From contig JAHWDD010000007.1 in assembly GCA_023897205.1 (NCBI GenBank), positions 2,046,001-2,110,000 on the forward strand: a stretch of DNA of 64,000 bases, written 5' to 3'. This DNA is from Exophiala sp. HKRS030. Its lineage: Eukaryota > Ascomycota > Eurotiomycetes > Chaetothyriales > Herpotrichiellaceae. The stretch's first letter is position 1. Each line of letters starts with the position of its first letter. Positions 11,035 through 21,481 of the stretch are shown here, in pieces. A program made the position numbers and the translations under genes. The notes below the pieces were generated by a model. That model ran no database searches, was not told where the DNA came from, and worked only from the letters and a program-made list of their open reading frames with translations.

Positions 11035-12888
11035 ATGACTTTTGAGCCGACGGAGAAGGAAACATCCCACGGAACTCCCCTGCGCGAAGAAGTCCAGGAC
11101 GAAAGCCGACACGCGACGACTCGGTCTCATTCAGGACGGGCTTCTGCATGGTTCGAGGACAACGAGGGCGTTCGTCCTCAAGAAGGTCGAGGGCTTGTCG
11201 GTGACGAGAAGAAACCTTCATGGCACGAAAACGAAAAGGCCATTGTCTGCAACGAGCGGGACGACGACTGTCAGGATGATTATGGCGCCACGGATAGTTC
11301 CCATGAGACGTCGGAACTTCGAGATCTTCGACGACATCGATCCAGTCTAGAATGTCGAGAGAACACGGCCTTGTCTTCGGTCGCCGCGGCCCCATTCACG
11401 CCTTACAGTCTCTGCGACGGCGACCAGGCCAAAATCCATTATCATGGCTCGGGGGGCTCGTCGACACACCGTCGACGTCATTCGTCGGGAAGCTGCACAT
11501 CCACACTGCGAGAAGTGCCGAGTAACCTTGCAAATGCGAGTCGGCAGACGACAGATGGCTATGGAAACACATATCCCGAAGGTGGGAGAGAGGCGTGGCT
11601 TTGTGTGTTTGGTTCGTTCTGTGGGTTGGTGGCTTCTCTTGGGTAAGTACTGAATTCACATCGCCACTCCAAGTACAACGAACGTACCAAAAGAAACTAT
11701 AAACGTACAAAGGCACCAAGTCAACCAAACTTACTGACGACTTGAACCAGGATGATAAATACTATCGGTATATACCAGGCGTATCTCTCGACCCATCAAC
11801 TCAAAGACTACTCCGAGAGTACTGTCGGGTGGATTTTCGGCATCTACGCCTTCCTGTCCTTCTTCTTCGGCATCCAGATCGGACCCATCTTCGACGCCAA
11901 GGGTCCGCGCTACCTCATACTCTCAGGCTCGGTGCTGCTCACAGCCGCCATGTTGATCCTGGGCGTGTGCCGCGAGTACTGGCACTTCTTGGTCACCATC
12001 GGCGTCATGTGTGGCATGGGGACTTCGCTCATCTTCACCCCGGCCATCGCGGCCGTGGGGCATTTCTTCCTGCACAAGAGGGGACAGGCCACGGGGCTGG
12101 CCGCCACCGGGGGGTCCCTGGGCGGCATCATCTTCCCGCTCATGTTGCAGTCCCTCTTCCCCAGGATCGGATGGGCGTGGTCGACCCGGGTCGTCGCCCT
12201 GATCGATCTGGTCCTCTTCGTTTTTGCCAACTTATTCATCAAGTCTCGGCTACCCCCCCGCAAGGCCACCAAGGAGAACATCCTCCCGGACTTCCGCATC
12301 TTCCGAGACCCCGTCTTCGCCCTGACGACGGCGGGCACCTTCTTCATCGAGTGGGGCATCTTCGTGCCCCTGACCTACCTCAGCAGTTACATGTTGAGTT
12401 ACGGCACCTCGACCGACTTCTCCTACCAGATGCTCGCCATCCTGAACGTCGGGTCCTGCTTCGGCCGGTACTTCCCGGGCTTCGCGGCCGACAAGATCGG
12501 CAGGTTCAACTCCATGATCGTCACCATCGGTCTGTGCCTCGTCACGACGCTGGCCCTCTGGCTGCCGGCCGACGGGTCCGTCCCCCTCGTCGTCGTCTAC
12601 GCCTTGCTGTTTGGCTTCGCGTCGGGGTCCGGTATCTCGTTGACCCCGGTATGCGTCGGCCAGCTCTGCAGGGTGGAAAACTACGGCCGGTACTACGCGA
12701 CCTGCTACACCGTGGTGTCGTTTGGGTCGTTGACCGGCATCCCGATCGCCGGCCAGTTGGTGACGAAAGCCCATGGCAAATACTGGGGTCTGATCGCGTT
12801 CAACGGATGCGCCTACACCGCGTCCCTGGCGATGTTCATCGCCGCCAGAGTGGTGGGCGCAGGGTGGAAGGTCAAAAAGGTATATTGA
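11035..12888 (+). CDS. Major facilitator transporter, monocarboxylate-porter type
   Basis: Exons 11035-11642 and 11751-12888 (108-nt intron, GTAAGT..TTACTGAC..CCAG) give 581 residues. The first 190 or so are hydrophilic and disordered, rich in Ser, Arg and Glu. The first membrane helix begins at EAWLCVFGSFCGLVASLG, and about twelve segments follow. GPRYLILSGSVLL in the early helices and the LNVGSCFGRYFPGFAADKIG stretch at the start of the second half match fungal MCT-like members of the superfamily. The likely role is proton-linked uptake or export of a small organic acid at the plasma membrane; the substrate cannot be read from sequence. GC content is visibly higher than in neighbours (third positions nearly all G/C). 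It stands alone, not in an evident cluster. Confidence 0.88.
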
Positions 12889-13374
12889 TATCGGTCGATC
12901 CGGATTAGTAGTACGTAAGTCACGAGCATTATACATACGAGGCGTCGAGCGATCTTTGTAAATAGCATCATGTACATACGCATAATTTTTTCAAAAATGC
13001 GACACACATGGAATTATTCATAAGTGAATTTATCGTACAACTTCAGTGCCATCTCCGCCTCCTTATGAATACTGGGAATCGACCAAAACCCCCCCGCAAA
13101 ATGTTGCACGATAATACGAGAATGTCCCTTGTTAATTTGGGGGCCAGAGTCTTGAAGCTTCCCGTCTAAAACATGGTCCAACATCAGCTGAAGAGCTATT
13201 GGAAATTTTCGACATTATTGTTCGAGTCTTGAAACATTTACAATTCAGTTTCAAGGGGTTTGTATTTTCGCCTGATCTCAATGCTCTCTGCAAAACATCA
13301 GCAGCCCCCGGGGCACTGATGGCGACCAAACATTGAAAACCTTCGACGACTCCGGAACTTGATGACGAAGCAAG
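12889..13374. other. Intergenic interval, 0.5 kb
   Basis: 3' flank of the transporter and promoter of the HET gene. AT-rich around 12960-13030. No gene seen. Confidence 0.6.
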
Positions 13375-15423
13375 ATGGATGACCGAGGTTTCATTCTCGA
13401 CAGCGACGCATCTCCCCAAGACGTTTACAGTACCTTGCAGTCCGACGAGATTCGCACGTTACTCGTTGAGCCTGGATCCAAGGGAAGTCCCATCGTCTGC
13501 GAGCTGCAAGTGATTCCTTCACCGCGGAGCAATCAGTATGAGGCTTTGTCTTATGTGTGGGGGGACACGGCCAAGTCGACCTCCATCTCTTGCAATGGGT
13601 TCAAGTTTCCAGTCACGGAATCGCTACATTCGGCTCTCCTCCACCTACGCTACGCGGACTCTTGGAGGCGACTGTGGGTGGATCAGCTCGGTATAAATCA
13701 AGCATCCCAAAGTGAAGTCATGAAGCAGGTCAGCTTGATGGGCACGATTTACTCTTCCGCCAGTCGTGTCATCGTCTGGCTGGGGAGGCACGACAGGAAG
13801 ATGGCGAGGGCGTGGAATGTCCTACAGGAAACCACCCTGACCTCGAGTCTGGTCCGTTCCGACTTTTTGTCACCCTCCTCCTCGGCGTCGTCGCCGCCGT
13901 CGCGGTCGTCAGTGACTACTCCTCAAAAGAGGCCTTCTGGATCTCGGTGGTCAAGCAGCAGCAACTCCTCAATCTCCAAATACTCCTCCAACAAACGGGC
14001 GTCATCGTCACGAGAAAGTCTTCCTTACTCCAAACGGGCATCGTCTTCACGAGAAAGTCTTGCTTCTTCTGCTTCCAGTCTCAATAGCCTGACGCCAAAA
14101 CGACCGCCGAATAGACGCCACGATACGCCTCCTGGCCTGAGGAGTGTCCTCTCAATATTTCAACATGTCTGGTTCCACCGCAAATGGACCTTTCAAGAGA
14201 TTATTCTCGCAAAAGCGGCAATCATATGCTCTGGTGATATGGAGATGGCGTGGAGTGATCTTACCATGTGGTATTTTCATTACGCATCAAAACTCCGCAG
14301 CACGAGCATCCTGTATGACTCGCAGGGCTTCTTCGAGAATATCATGGATGTCCGAAGTGAATTGGGCAAAGGAAGCTTGAGACTGAGTAACTTGCTCATG
14401 GTGACGAGGCCCAGGTTGAGCACCAAACCCGAAGACGCAGTCTACGCCCTTTTGGGATTGATGCCAGACTTGGTGGACTCGTTGGACATGGGTTTGTCGA
14501 CAGGTTGTGGGGATGTGGTTTCGTCCCATCGGGATCACCTCTATCAACTCTACCTGGCTGCTCTGCGATATTGCCTCGGGAGGGAGAACGACCTTGCCAT
14601 CTTGAGCGCCGCAGGGGTGTACAAAGGGAATACGCATCCAAATGACTGGCCATCATGGTTGCCCGACTGGAGACAGCAGCTGCCACTGCGGCCGTTGATA
14701 CTGACCGAACAACATGAGCTCGGGCCGGAAGCAGCATTTGACGAAGAGACTTTCGGGGGTGTCGTACCCAAGGATTCTTCGCAGCAAGAACCGGTGTACG
14801 AGTTCAAATGCCGTCCTCCTCCCAACGATTCTGCTTCCGTGTTGCGCCAACACCTGGCTGTTCGCGGGGTTCGTTTAGGCTGCGTTGTAACTCGTACAGC
14901 GTCTTGGCCGAGTACGTTCTTCGTGGCTGATCCTGTAGCATTGGGATCTTTGGATAAGGCAGGCGAACAAGCAGGGGGAGGCGAGTTCGCTCGAGCACTA
15001 TCATCTCTGACATCACGGACTCAGGAGTCTCGTCTTCTTCACAAGTCTGCGGCAGAAACTTCACAGACGTATTCCCAGAACCTCATTACACAGTCTCTCA
15101 AGAATGATTCTCGATGTCAACCCATCCGAACTTCATCAATGGCAGAGACGGGAGACTGGATTTGCGCTCTGAAGGGCGGACGTGTGCTGTACATCCTCCG
15201 CCCAGCCAACGATCCTGGGTCTCCAGATCAGCGACACCCTCAACACCGTGGCAGGTTGTCGAATGTGCTCCGGACCTCTATGCCCGTGACTACGGCGTCG
15301 GCCCCCGAGAAAGAATCATCGGATCATCGATGCAATTTCATTGGCGAATGTGCCATCCACGGTATCAGACCAGGTGATATCCTGGACCCAGAACCACGAT
15401 TGATGTCGTTTGAACTGGTGTGA
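13375..15423 (+). CDS. Heterokaryon-incompatibility (HET) domain protein
   Basis: Single exon, 682 residues. HET-domain landmarks are YEALSYVWGD (55-64), LWVDQLGINQ (100-109) and VSLMGTIYSSASRVIVWLG (119-137), then WFHRKWTFQEIILAKAAIICSGD. Between the second and third blocks sits an insertion of about 100 residues, Ser/Arg-rich, with a near-exact internal duplication (KRASSSRESL twice near 222-245). The usual WIDxICINQ block reads WVDQLGINQ. The C-terminus (IGECAIHGIRPGDIL) matches the GECYVHGxxxGE element common at the end of these proteins. HET domains trigger cell death when genetically different hyphae fuse; whether this one does is unknown. The stop GTGTGAGT overlaps a possible splice donor, but the protein already ends normally. 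A strong hairpin follows 43 nt later. Confidence 0.9.
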   Translation: MDDRGFILDSDASPQDVYSTLQSDEIRTLLVEPGSKGSPIVCELQVIPSPRSNQYEALSYVWGDTAKSTSISCNGFKFPVTESLHSALLHLRYADSWRRLWVDQLGINQASQSEVMKQVSLMGTIYSSASRVIVWLGRHDRKMARAWNVLQETTLTSSLVRSDFLSPSSSASSPPSRSSVTTPQKRPSGSRWSSSSNSSISKYSSNKRASSSRESLPYSKRASSSRESLASSASSLNSLTPKRPPNRRHDTPPGLRSVLSIFQHVWFHRKWTFQEIILAKAAIICSGDMEMAWSDLTMWYFHYASKLRSTSILYDSQGFFENIMDVRSELGKGSLRLSNLLMVTRPRLSTKPEDAVYALLGLMPDLVDSLDMGLSTGCGDVVSSHRDHLYQLYLAALRYCLGRENDLAILSAAGVYKGNTHPNDWPSWLPDWRQQLPLRPLILTEQHELGPEAAFDEETFGGVVPKDSSQQEPVYEFKCRPPPNDSASVLRQHLAVRGVRLGCVVTRTASWPSTFFVADPVALGSLDKAGEQAGGGEFARALSSLTSRTQESRLLHKSAAETSQTYSQNLITQSLKNDSRCQPIRTSSMAETGDWICALKGGRVLYILRPANDPGSPDQRHPQHRGRLSNVLRTSMPVTTASAPEKESSDHRCNFIGECAIHGIRPGDILDPEPRLMSFELV

Positions 15424-16288
15424 GTATCCTGCTACGGTTCTTTTGCTGCCAATGAAAGTGACCAGATCGAGGCCGGAACATTCCGGCCTCGACCAATCAA
15501 GTCTGTCCGAGTCCAGATACGCCAATCACGTGTCAGGCTCCAGGTTCGCGCTGATATTCCGGCCAGAGCAATCACAATGAAGCGACTGTTGTGTCTTTGC
15601 GTTTCAGAAAAGATACCATTACTCAACAATAAAACGGTTGAGGAGGGGCATGGTGGGCTTCTCCATTTCGACTCACACAATTTTCCCTGCTCGACTGCTG
15701 AGTAAATTGCACATGAGCGGTCATCCTGGGGACCAACATCACTGCTGCAAGAAGTATTTTCTTGGATCAAGACAACCACGCCTTACAATCGAGGGTGTAA
15801 AACCTTGACGACCATCATGATACTCTTGAGGATATTTGAAACGCCAGTCATCCTCATACAATCTGCTGAAATTTGTATGGGAATAGCGCAGTGTCGAATC
15901 ACGTGCCAAGACAAGGCTGTACGCTCCTTGAGAACAAACACAATTCGAGAAACAACAATTTGGATTCGTCTACCAGCGTCGCTTGACATGACGGTAGGAG
16001 AAAAAGTCTTTTGTTGGATTGTTGATGACCCAAAACCCCGCTGACAACGTCGCTTTTCTCCTATCTGACGGACCCATTTGATGAGGGATTGTGGCCGGAA
16101 TTAGAACCGGCCACGATGTATATATGAGTGCCTGTGCCCGGTTTCCTGTTTGCGAGATTCGCCCTCTGGTCTGAACACACCGCCTCATACTTGAAAAGGC
16201 AAAATCAGCGAATTCATCAAAATTTCCTCAATTTAACCAGACCATTACGAGTGGTGGACAGAATCCGTGTCTTTTCCTTTCACTCATC
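15424..16288. other. Intergenic interval with GGCCGGAA inverted repeats
   Basis: Between the HET and dioxygenase genes. It contains the hairpin at 15467-15492, a lone TTCCGGCCA near 15558, and a second inverted repeat of GTGGCCGG (16091-16098) with CCGGCCAC (16107-16114). The last two point toward each other over about 0.55 kb, which could mark a small nonautonomous element. No gene seen. Confidence 0.5.
15467..15492. repeat. Perfect 12-bp inverted repeat just past the HET stop
   Basis: Arms TCGAGGCCGGAA (15467-15478) and TTCCGGCCTCGA (15481-15492) flank only two bases. It is GC-rich and lies 43 nt beyond the HET stop codon. It could act as a 3' transcript hairpin, a dimeric binding site, or the end of a small repeat element. 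Confidence 0.75.
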
Positions 16289-17954
16289 ATGTCTTACCTT
16301 GCAGACGCACCGCCGTTGCCTCCATTGTCGACCTTGTTCCCTCATCTTCATTCCGATGCAAAGAACATTCCTCCATCCACCGACCCTTTTACGATCACGA
16401 CGACAACTGGGTTCCTACCATGTCGTACTCCATTACGTCGACTGCCGGCACAGTTCGATGCAATGTCCGACATCCTCGACGAGATGCCCATCATGAAGGC
16501 CGACGGCACTCCTGGTCTAGTGGCCAAGTTCCAGCTCGGTCCTCTGATAGAATCTGGGAAACTACCCGACCTCACGTCGTGTATCGACGATTTACGAGTG
16601 TCCAAGGACGAGTACGACCTTGAAGCCATTACAGCTCTCTTCCGCGACTACAGTTTCTTGGCCAGTGCATACCTGCTGGAACCCTGCTGGGAGAGTTGGT
16701 CCAAGGACAACAACGCTGGATACGGTCTGGGTAGACCTGTTTTGCCTCGATGCATTGCTTCACCTCTCGTGAAAGCCGCCGACATGTGAGTCCTTTTTTT
16801 ACCTCGAACATGATTGCTGTTTTCCGTTTCTTTTTTATTATCGTCTCGTTTTGTAATTGTAATTGTGCCCGTTAAGGCGTTGACAATTTGTCTTCTTCAG
16901 TCTCGACATCCCACCGTTCATGTCTTACGCCGCGTCGTACGCCTTGTACAATTACCACCTCGTCGATTCCGGGTTGGGTGCCGGCGTGTATGAGAACCTA
17001 AGACTCATCCGGGCCTTTGAACATGGCCTGGACCCGAAGAGTTCCGAGGCCGGATTCATCTTGACTCACGTCCACATGGTTCAGGAGACGGGACCGTTGA
17101 TTCAAGGCGCCACCGACCTTTTGAGTACCATCGAAAAGTCCCCGGCGGACACCGACGCCGCCGTTTCCGCTTTCCGGACCATGTTGACCGCCATGAAGCG
17201 CATCGAAGAACACATGGAACAAATGTGGTCTCACTCTCTACCAAAGGACTACATCTCTTACCGCACCTTCATCTTCGGCATCACCTCGCAGTCCATGTTC
17301 CCCGACGGTGTCATCTACGAGGGTACGAGGTACGGCGACGACAAACCTCTGTACTTTCGAGGCGAGTCCGGGGCCAACGACAGCATCATACCGTTGTTGG
17401 ATCATCTCTTGGAGATCCCCATGCCCAGCAACCCACTCACGGACATCCTCAAGGACTTTAGACAGTACCGACCGAAACCGCACCGGGAATTTTTGGCCTG
17501 GGTCATGAGTAAGAGTGGTGAGGTCGGGGTGAAAGAGTATTGTACTGGCACGAAAACAAAAGAGAAAGATGATAATTCTTCTTCGTCTTCTGAATCCTCG
17601 GCTCTACTTCTCACGACACTATATCTCAAACTTTTGGAACACGTCCGAAGTTTCCGTTGGCGTCATTGGATGTTTGCCAGGGAGTACATCATCAAACGTA
17701 CCCCCCATCCTACCGCGACGGGTGGAAGTCCCATCGTCACCTGGTTGCCCAATCAACTCTTCGCCGTCATGGATCTGATGGAGTCGGTCTACATCGAAAG
17801 TGGGTTGAAGGGTATCGTCGAGAGTCGAGAAGTCGGTGGTACCGGTCAAAGTCCCGAATTCAAGGCGGTCAAGGAAATCATGGACAACGCCATCATGCAG
17901 AGAGAGAAGTTGGACAAGGAGGTCAAGAAGTTTTGTTCAGAGAGGGGTGCATGA
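16289..17954 (+). CDS. Indoleamine 2,3-dioxygenase (IDO) family protein
   Basis: Exons 16289-16785 and 16901-17954 give 516 residues. The fold is recognisable throughout: FLASAYLLEPCW and LGRPVLPRCIASPLV in the small domain; LTHVHMVQETGPLI, SQSMFPDGVIYEG and FRGESGANDSIIP (318-330) around the haem pocket; and RPKPHREFLAW with the expected proximal haem ligand His360. The enzyme oxidatively opens the indole ring of L-tryptophan to N-formylkynurenine, the first step toward NAD synthesis (yeast BNA2). Fungi often carry several IDO paralogues with different activity, so the substrate role of this copy is uncertain. After the haem ligand there is a lysine/acidic/serine-rich insert (near 381-400, including a five-serine run) before the last helices. 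It converges on the small membrane-protein gene. Confidence 0.93.
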
Positions 17955-18264
17955 TTTTGACACTGATCGAGTGAGAGATTGGAGATTTAGGGTGATTTTG
18001 GTTCTTTCGAGCAAGCAAGGAAGTAGACAAGGATGGAGTAAAGGATGCCAGGAATGTCAATTTTTGTAGTTCCATTTCCTCGTCGCGCCTTTTCCAAGCC
18101 ACAACAATTCCCCGTGCCAATTCATTTCCAACATCAAGATCCAATCTGGCCAAACTTCAGTGCAGGCCAGAACAAGGAGTCTTATGAGAACGCTGGCTTC
18201 AGTAATTTCTTCTTTTTCAAAACCAAAAGAAGAATCAATCGTGTTCGGATGGTTTTTGTTCATT
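17955..18264. other. Convergent 3' flanks
   Basis: 310 nt between two genes that face each other; nothing but shared 3' untranslated sequence is apparent. Confidence 0.6.
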
Positions 18265-18714
18265 TCACCAATTCTCCTTGATCAGTCTCCAGGCCGCACA
18301 AGTACCGATTGTGACCATCATGGCGTGAGACCAGAATGGTTTGTTTCCGATGATGCCGCCTCCACCACCCGTTGAGGGAGTCCTAGCAGAAAGTGTCGTC
18401 CCTATCAAACCCATCGGGGTAGAACAAGCTATGACCACACTCACCGCCTTCCAATCGCCCAAAAACACCAACACGGCCACGGAAAGACCGATCATCAATT
18501 GACTACCGGCCAACAAATAAACGTAGACGTTCAAGGGTCTGTCTCGCGGTTGTGGGAAGCCTGCTCGTTCGGCTACGTGATGAGCGGCGGGTGTAAAGGT
18601 GGCCAAGGCGATGGATAGGAGCATGAACGAATAGACGTATGCCCAGACGTATGGCCATGCGGAGATGATGGTGGCGGCTGTTGTTGTTGAGGATATTTTG
18701 TCCATGGAAATCAT
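18265..18714 (-). CDS. Small four-helix membrane protein, DUF4267-like
   Basis: Single exon, 149 residues. About four hydrophobic segments can be seen: PYVWAYVYSFMLLSIALATF, VYVYLLAGSQLMIGLSVAVL, AVSVVIACSTPMGLIGTTL and a C-terminal one around HAMMVTIGTCAAWRLI. A glycine-rich linker (STGGGGGIIG) sits before the last. Length and topology fit the fungal DUF4267 family, whose function is unknown. It lies tail to tail with the dioxygenase gene, so no shared regulation is implied. The start is the first ATG of the frame; a methionine three residues later is equally possible. Confidence 0.75.
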   Translation of the reverse strand: MISMDKISSTTTAATIISAWPYVWAYVYSFMLLSIALATFTPAAHHVAERAGFPQPRDRPLNVYVYLLAGSQLMIGLSVAVLVFLGDWKAVSVVIACSTPMGLIGTTLSARTPSTGGGGGIIGNKPFWSHAMMVTIGTCAAWRLIKENW

Positions 18715-19229
18715 GGTTGACGATGATGACGACGGTATAGTACTGGTAATGGTGGTTGTGAGACGATGATACTCTTATGGTGCGTTGTCGCTTGCTTTGT
18801 TTTTCTCTCGTTCGACAAGAAAAATGACCGCTCCGATGGTCAAGTAGAAGATCTTGGTACGGATGGATTTTGATCATAGTTTGAAGTTCCAGACTGGAAC
18901 ATCTACGGAAGCCCTTGATGAGTGAATAATTCGTATCTCGGTTATGTGCTTACATTTGATCAACGTCAGGCCTTCCAACCCAGATAAATCATCAACTCGT
19001 GCAGTATCCACCGAACCACATTCTCTAGTTCAGGTAAAATAGTCAGATGTTGTACTCCGTACTGAGTCGTACTTTATGAACCGAGTATGTCGGACCGAAA
19101 ATGATATCCGTACTCCGTAGATTGTTGAGATAGGTAACTCGATAATACTTCCATCCCAAATGCAGTAGTTGAGGCCCCTGGATCTTTCAGCCAGTAGTAG
19201 ATTCTCACAACATACTCGTAATGCATTGT

Positions 19230-19265
19230 CCTCTCTCTCTCTCCCCCCCCCCCTTTCTCTCTCAC
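19230..19265. repeat. CT microsatellite with poly-C run
   Basis: Alternating CT followed by an uninterrupted run of about eleven C, then CTTT and CT again. Intergenic and probably length-variable. Confidence 0.85.
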
Positions 19266-19889
19266 TTTGCCGTCATCTCATTATCCAATTTTCATGCTCA
19301 ATCACACAACGATTGAACAAACCTCACACATTCACATTCAGTATTATCTCACGGTGGTTTGTGTGCATTCAGTGTCCTGCGCCTCTCTGATCTTTTCCTC
19401 ATGGATATTGCCTGGTAGAGATGCTTCTCCTCACCTTGATTGACGGCTCACTCATTCTCCGTGTGGTGTCGGGCGGTGTCTTTTTCGCTCACCAATTGAT
19501 CGACAATACAGCAACCTCGCCCTCCGTGATGTGGACTCGTTCGTACTTTCATCTCACTTGCCTGTTCAAACTTGTCACTGTTGCGACTGACTGTACAAGT
19601 GAAGTGCCCATTATCGCTAAGCCAAATTCCATCACTGCAGCACTCCATTGTAGCTTCACTGTCGTAGACAATGTCAGCCTAGAGAGTCGCGACTCACGCT
19701 GCCTCCTTGTTAGGAAGGCGGTGCGAATTGAATTTTCCCTCTCACGGTCGTCACGGTCGATCTCGCCGCAGCCATCGTCGCAATGAAAAAACATATAAAT
19801 ATTTGTTTCTTTCTCTCACATATCGCTCTCTCTTCTTCTCTTTTCATAACATCATAAAATATATATATCAAAGTCAATCGTCACAACAA

Positions 19890-19952
19890 AACACCACAAG
19901 GTGTGTTCCTTCGTGTCTGGCTGTGAACAGAAGGAACACACCTTGTGGTGTT
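19890..19952. repeat. Perfect 23-bp inverted repeat (foldback)
   Basis: The arm 19890-19912 (begins AACACCACAAGG, ends TTCCTTC) is the exact reverse complement of 19930-19952, around a 17-nt loop. It is intergenic in a 2.8-kb gene-poor stretch. A transcript would form a 23-bp stem close to the size range of fungal microRNA-like precursors; alternatively it is a tiny foldback element. No target-site duplication was identified. Confidence 0.85.
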
Positions 19953-20079
19953 ATCTTGTCTGAGAACCGACACAGGCGACGCTGGTCTGGAACCTCTTTT
20001 TCTCGTCGCGTCATTTCAACGTCACACTGACACCGACTAGACACAGTTCAGTGCCAATCGGGTGCACTTCTCAGCCTGA

Positions 20080-21080
20080 CTGTGGTTCGCTTTCAAGGAA
20101 CAAAAGTGGCGGTGGTCGCTGCTGTTTTCGTGTCATCTGTGAGTCGTCATCCCATCGGATCTCTCACTTTACCTGTACCCAGACCAAAGCTAACACATCA
20201 TGGTTTTGCAGCAGATCGAAGTAGTGAGCCCTTTGCTGCTCTGGCCCCTCCGTGTTTGCTGGTACTGAGAGGCTGCGTTCGAGGATGGCTACGCTCAATT
20301 GCAATTCCTATTCAGCGCCATCCATGAAGAACCCTCTCTAGCCAGCAAATGATGGAGCAATACATGGTCCTCCAGAGGATGGTGTTCTCAGAAAAGAGCC
20401 GACCTTTGTGGCATACCTTTCAAGCCGATAGACCATCTCTGCTTCCACATGAAAGCTCTCATTTTTGTGGCCAATTTAACGAGCCAGCGGACAATCGAAC
20501 AATTCGAGATTGGGCCTGAGATCTCGTCCACAGTACAGAGCCGATCACTCGTCGCCAATTTATCTAGCCAGAAGACTGTCGCAGCTGGGACGGCTCCTTC
20601 AAGAAAACTCTGCGATCGAGGTCGATATGATCATTCCATTGGAATCACCGCAAGTTGACGATCGAGACGATCAGAGCTCCGGCGACCTAAGTCAGCCACC
20701 TTTTTTGCATGATTGCGGTAAATATATAAATTTCATTTGGTGGAGAGGTCAACCACAACGACTAGTATGTTGATCCTTTCTGCCGGAATCACTGTGTTGC
20801 TGACATTTCCCAGCTGGCAAAATCAATGTTCAGTTGCGTCTGCATCGACAAAGCTCCCTTGCCAGCCTTGAGCTATCAGTTCGCCAAGTTTGGGTATGAG
20901 TGTCGAGTGGTGACAATTTTGAATCTAACCATACACTTTGTTCAAGGTTGATTACATTGCAATCCCTCGGTTGATTGAACGCTCATATTGACTGATACTG
21001 GCTTTGGTCAAGTCATTGCAGCTTGTGTTGTGGTCTTGATATTGGTTTTGGTCAAGTCATTGCGACGTGTGGTGGCCTCG
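20080..21080 (+). pseudogene. Spliced-looking remnant gene or noncoding transcript
   Basis: Three good intron candidates in one orientation lie at 20139-20211 (GTGAGT..GCTAAC..TTGCAG), 20765-20813 (GTATGT..GCTGAC..CCCAG) and 20894-20946 (GTATGA..TCTAAC..TCAAG). Splicing the last two keeps one frame open from about 20480 to the stop near 20973. Upstream, the exon 20212-20764 is protein-like only if the frame changes near 20345 and 20515 and a TGA near 20270 is ignored. No start codon is evident. This fits a decayed multi-exon gene; a spliced noncoding RNA, or a real gene whose 5' part I have not solved, is also possible. No family is recognised. Confidence 0.35.
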
Positions 21081-21083
21081 ATA
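21003..21083. repeat. Diverged tandem duplication, period about 44 bp
   Basis: TTTGGTCAAGTCATTGC starts at 21003 and again at 21047. Each is followed by a related GTG/TGGTC-CTCGATA-like segment. Two copies only, inside or just past the remnant transcript. Confidence 0.65.
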
Positions 21084-21481
21084 CAGCTTGACTGTCCGCT
21101 CGTCACCGGAATCTTCTTGAACCCTTTGAGGATTTCGCCTGCCATGATGGCTGGAGATCTCGCGTCCCCTTGTGAATGAGAATCAGCAATTGACAATGGT
21201 GAATATCACGCAAATGCTATCATCAAACTTTTCATCTCACAAAAGAGACCGCCAATTCACTGTCGTTGATTGAGATTTCACCCCGATCAAAATTGAGAAT
21301 AGACTCACCAAAGTCAGCCTCAACAAAAGATCATTTTCAATCCATTCGACTCCTGGTGAAGTGACAATTTTCAAGGACAGATTAAAAAGTGATCATCAAG
21401 GTCACTGTCGTTCCAAAATCTCATCGTCAACCATCGAGATCCATCAAAGCGAAAAGATCAATCTGAGGTCGACTCAACAAA

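Larger units (their letters stand above)
18715..20079. other. Gene-free interval with foldback and microsatellite
   Basis: No gene seen. It contains GTACTCCGTAC at 19052-19062, TACTCCGTA at 19111-19119, a CT/C tract at 19230-19265, and the 23-bp foldback at 19890-19952. Confidence 0.55.

Noticed and set aside
11742..12936. Long frames of 228-388 codons overlapping the transporter in other phases
   Set aside because: Shadows created by the G/C-rich third positions of the transporter gene; Arg/Pro/His-rich and not protein-like.
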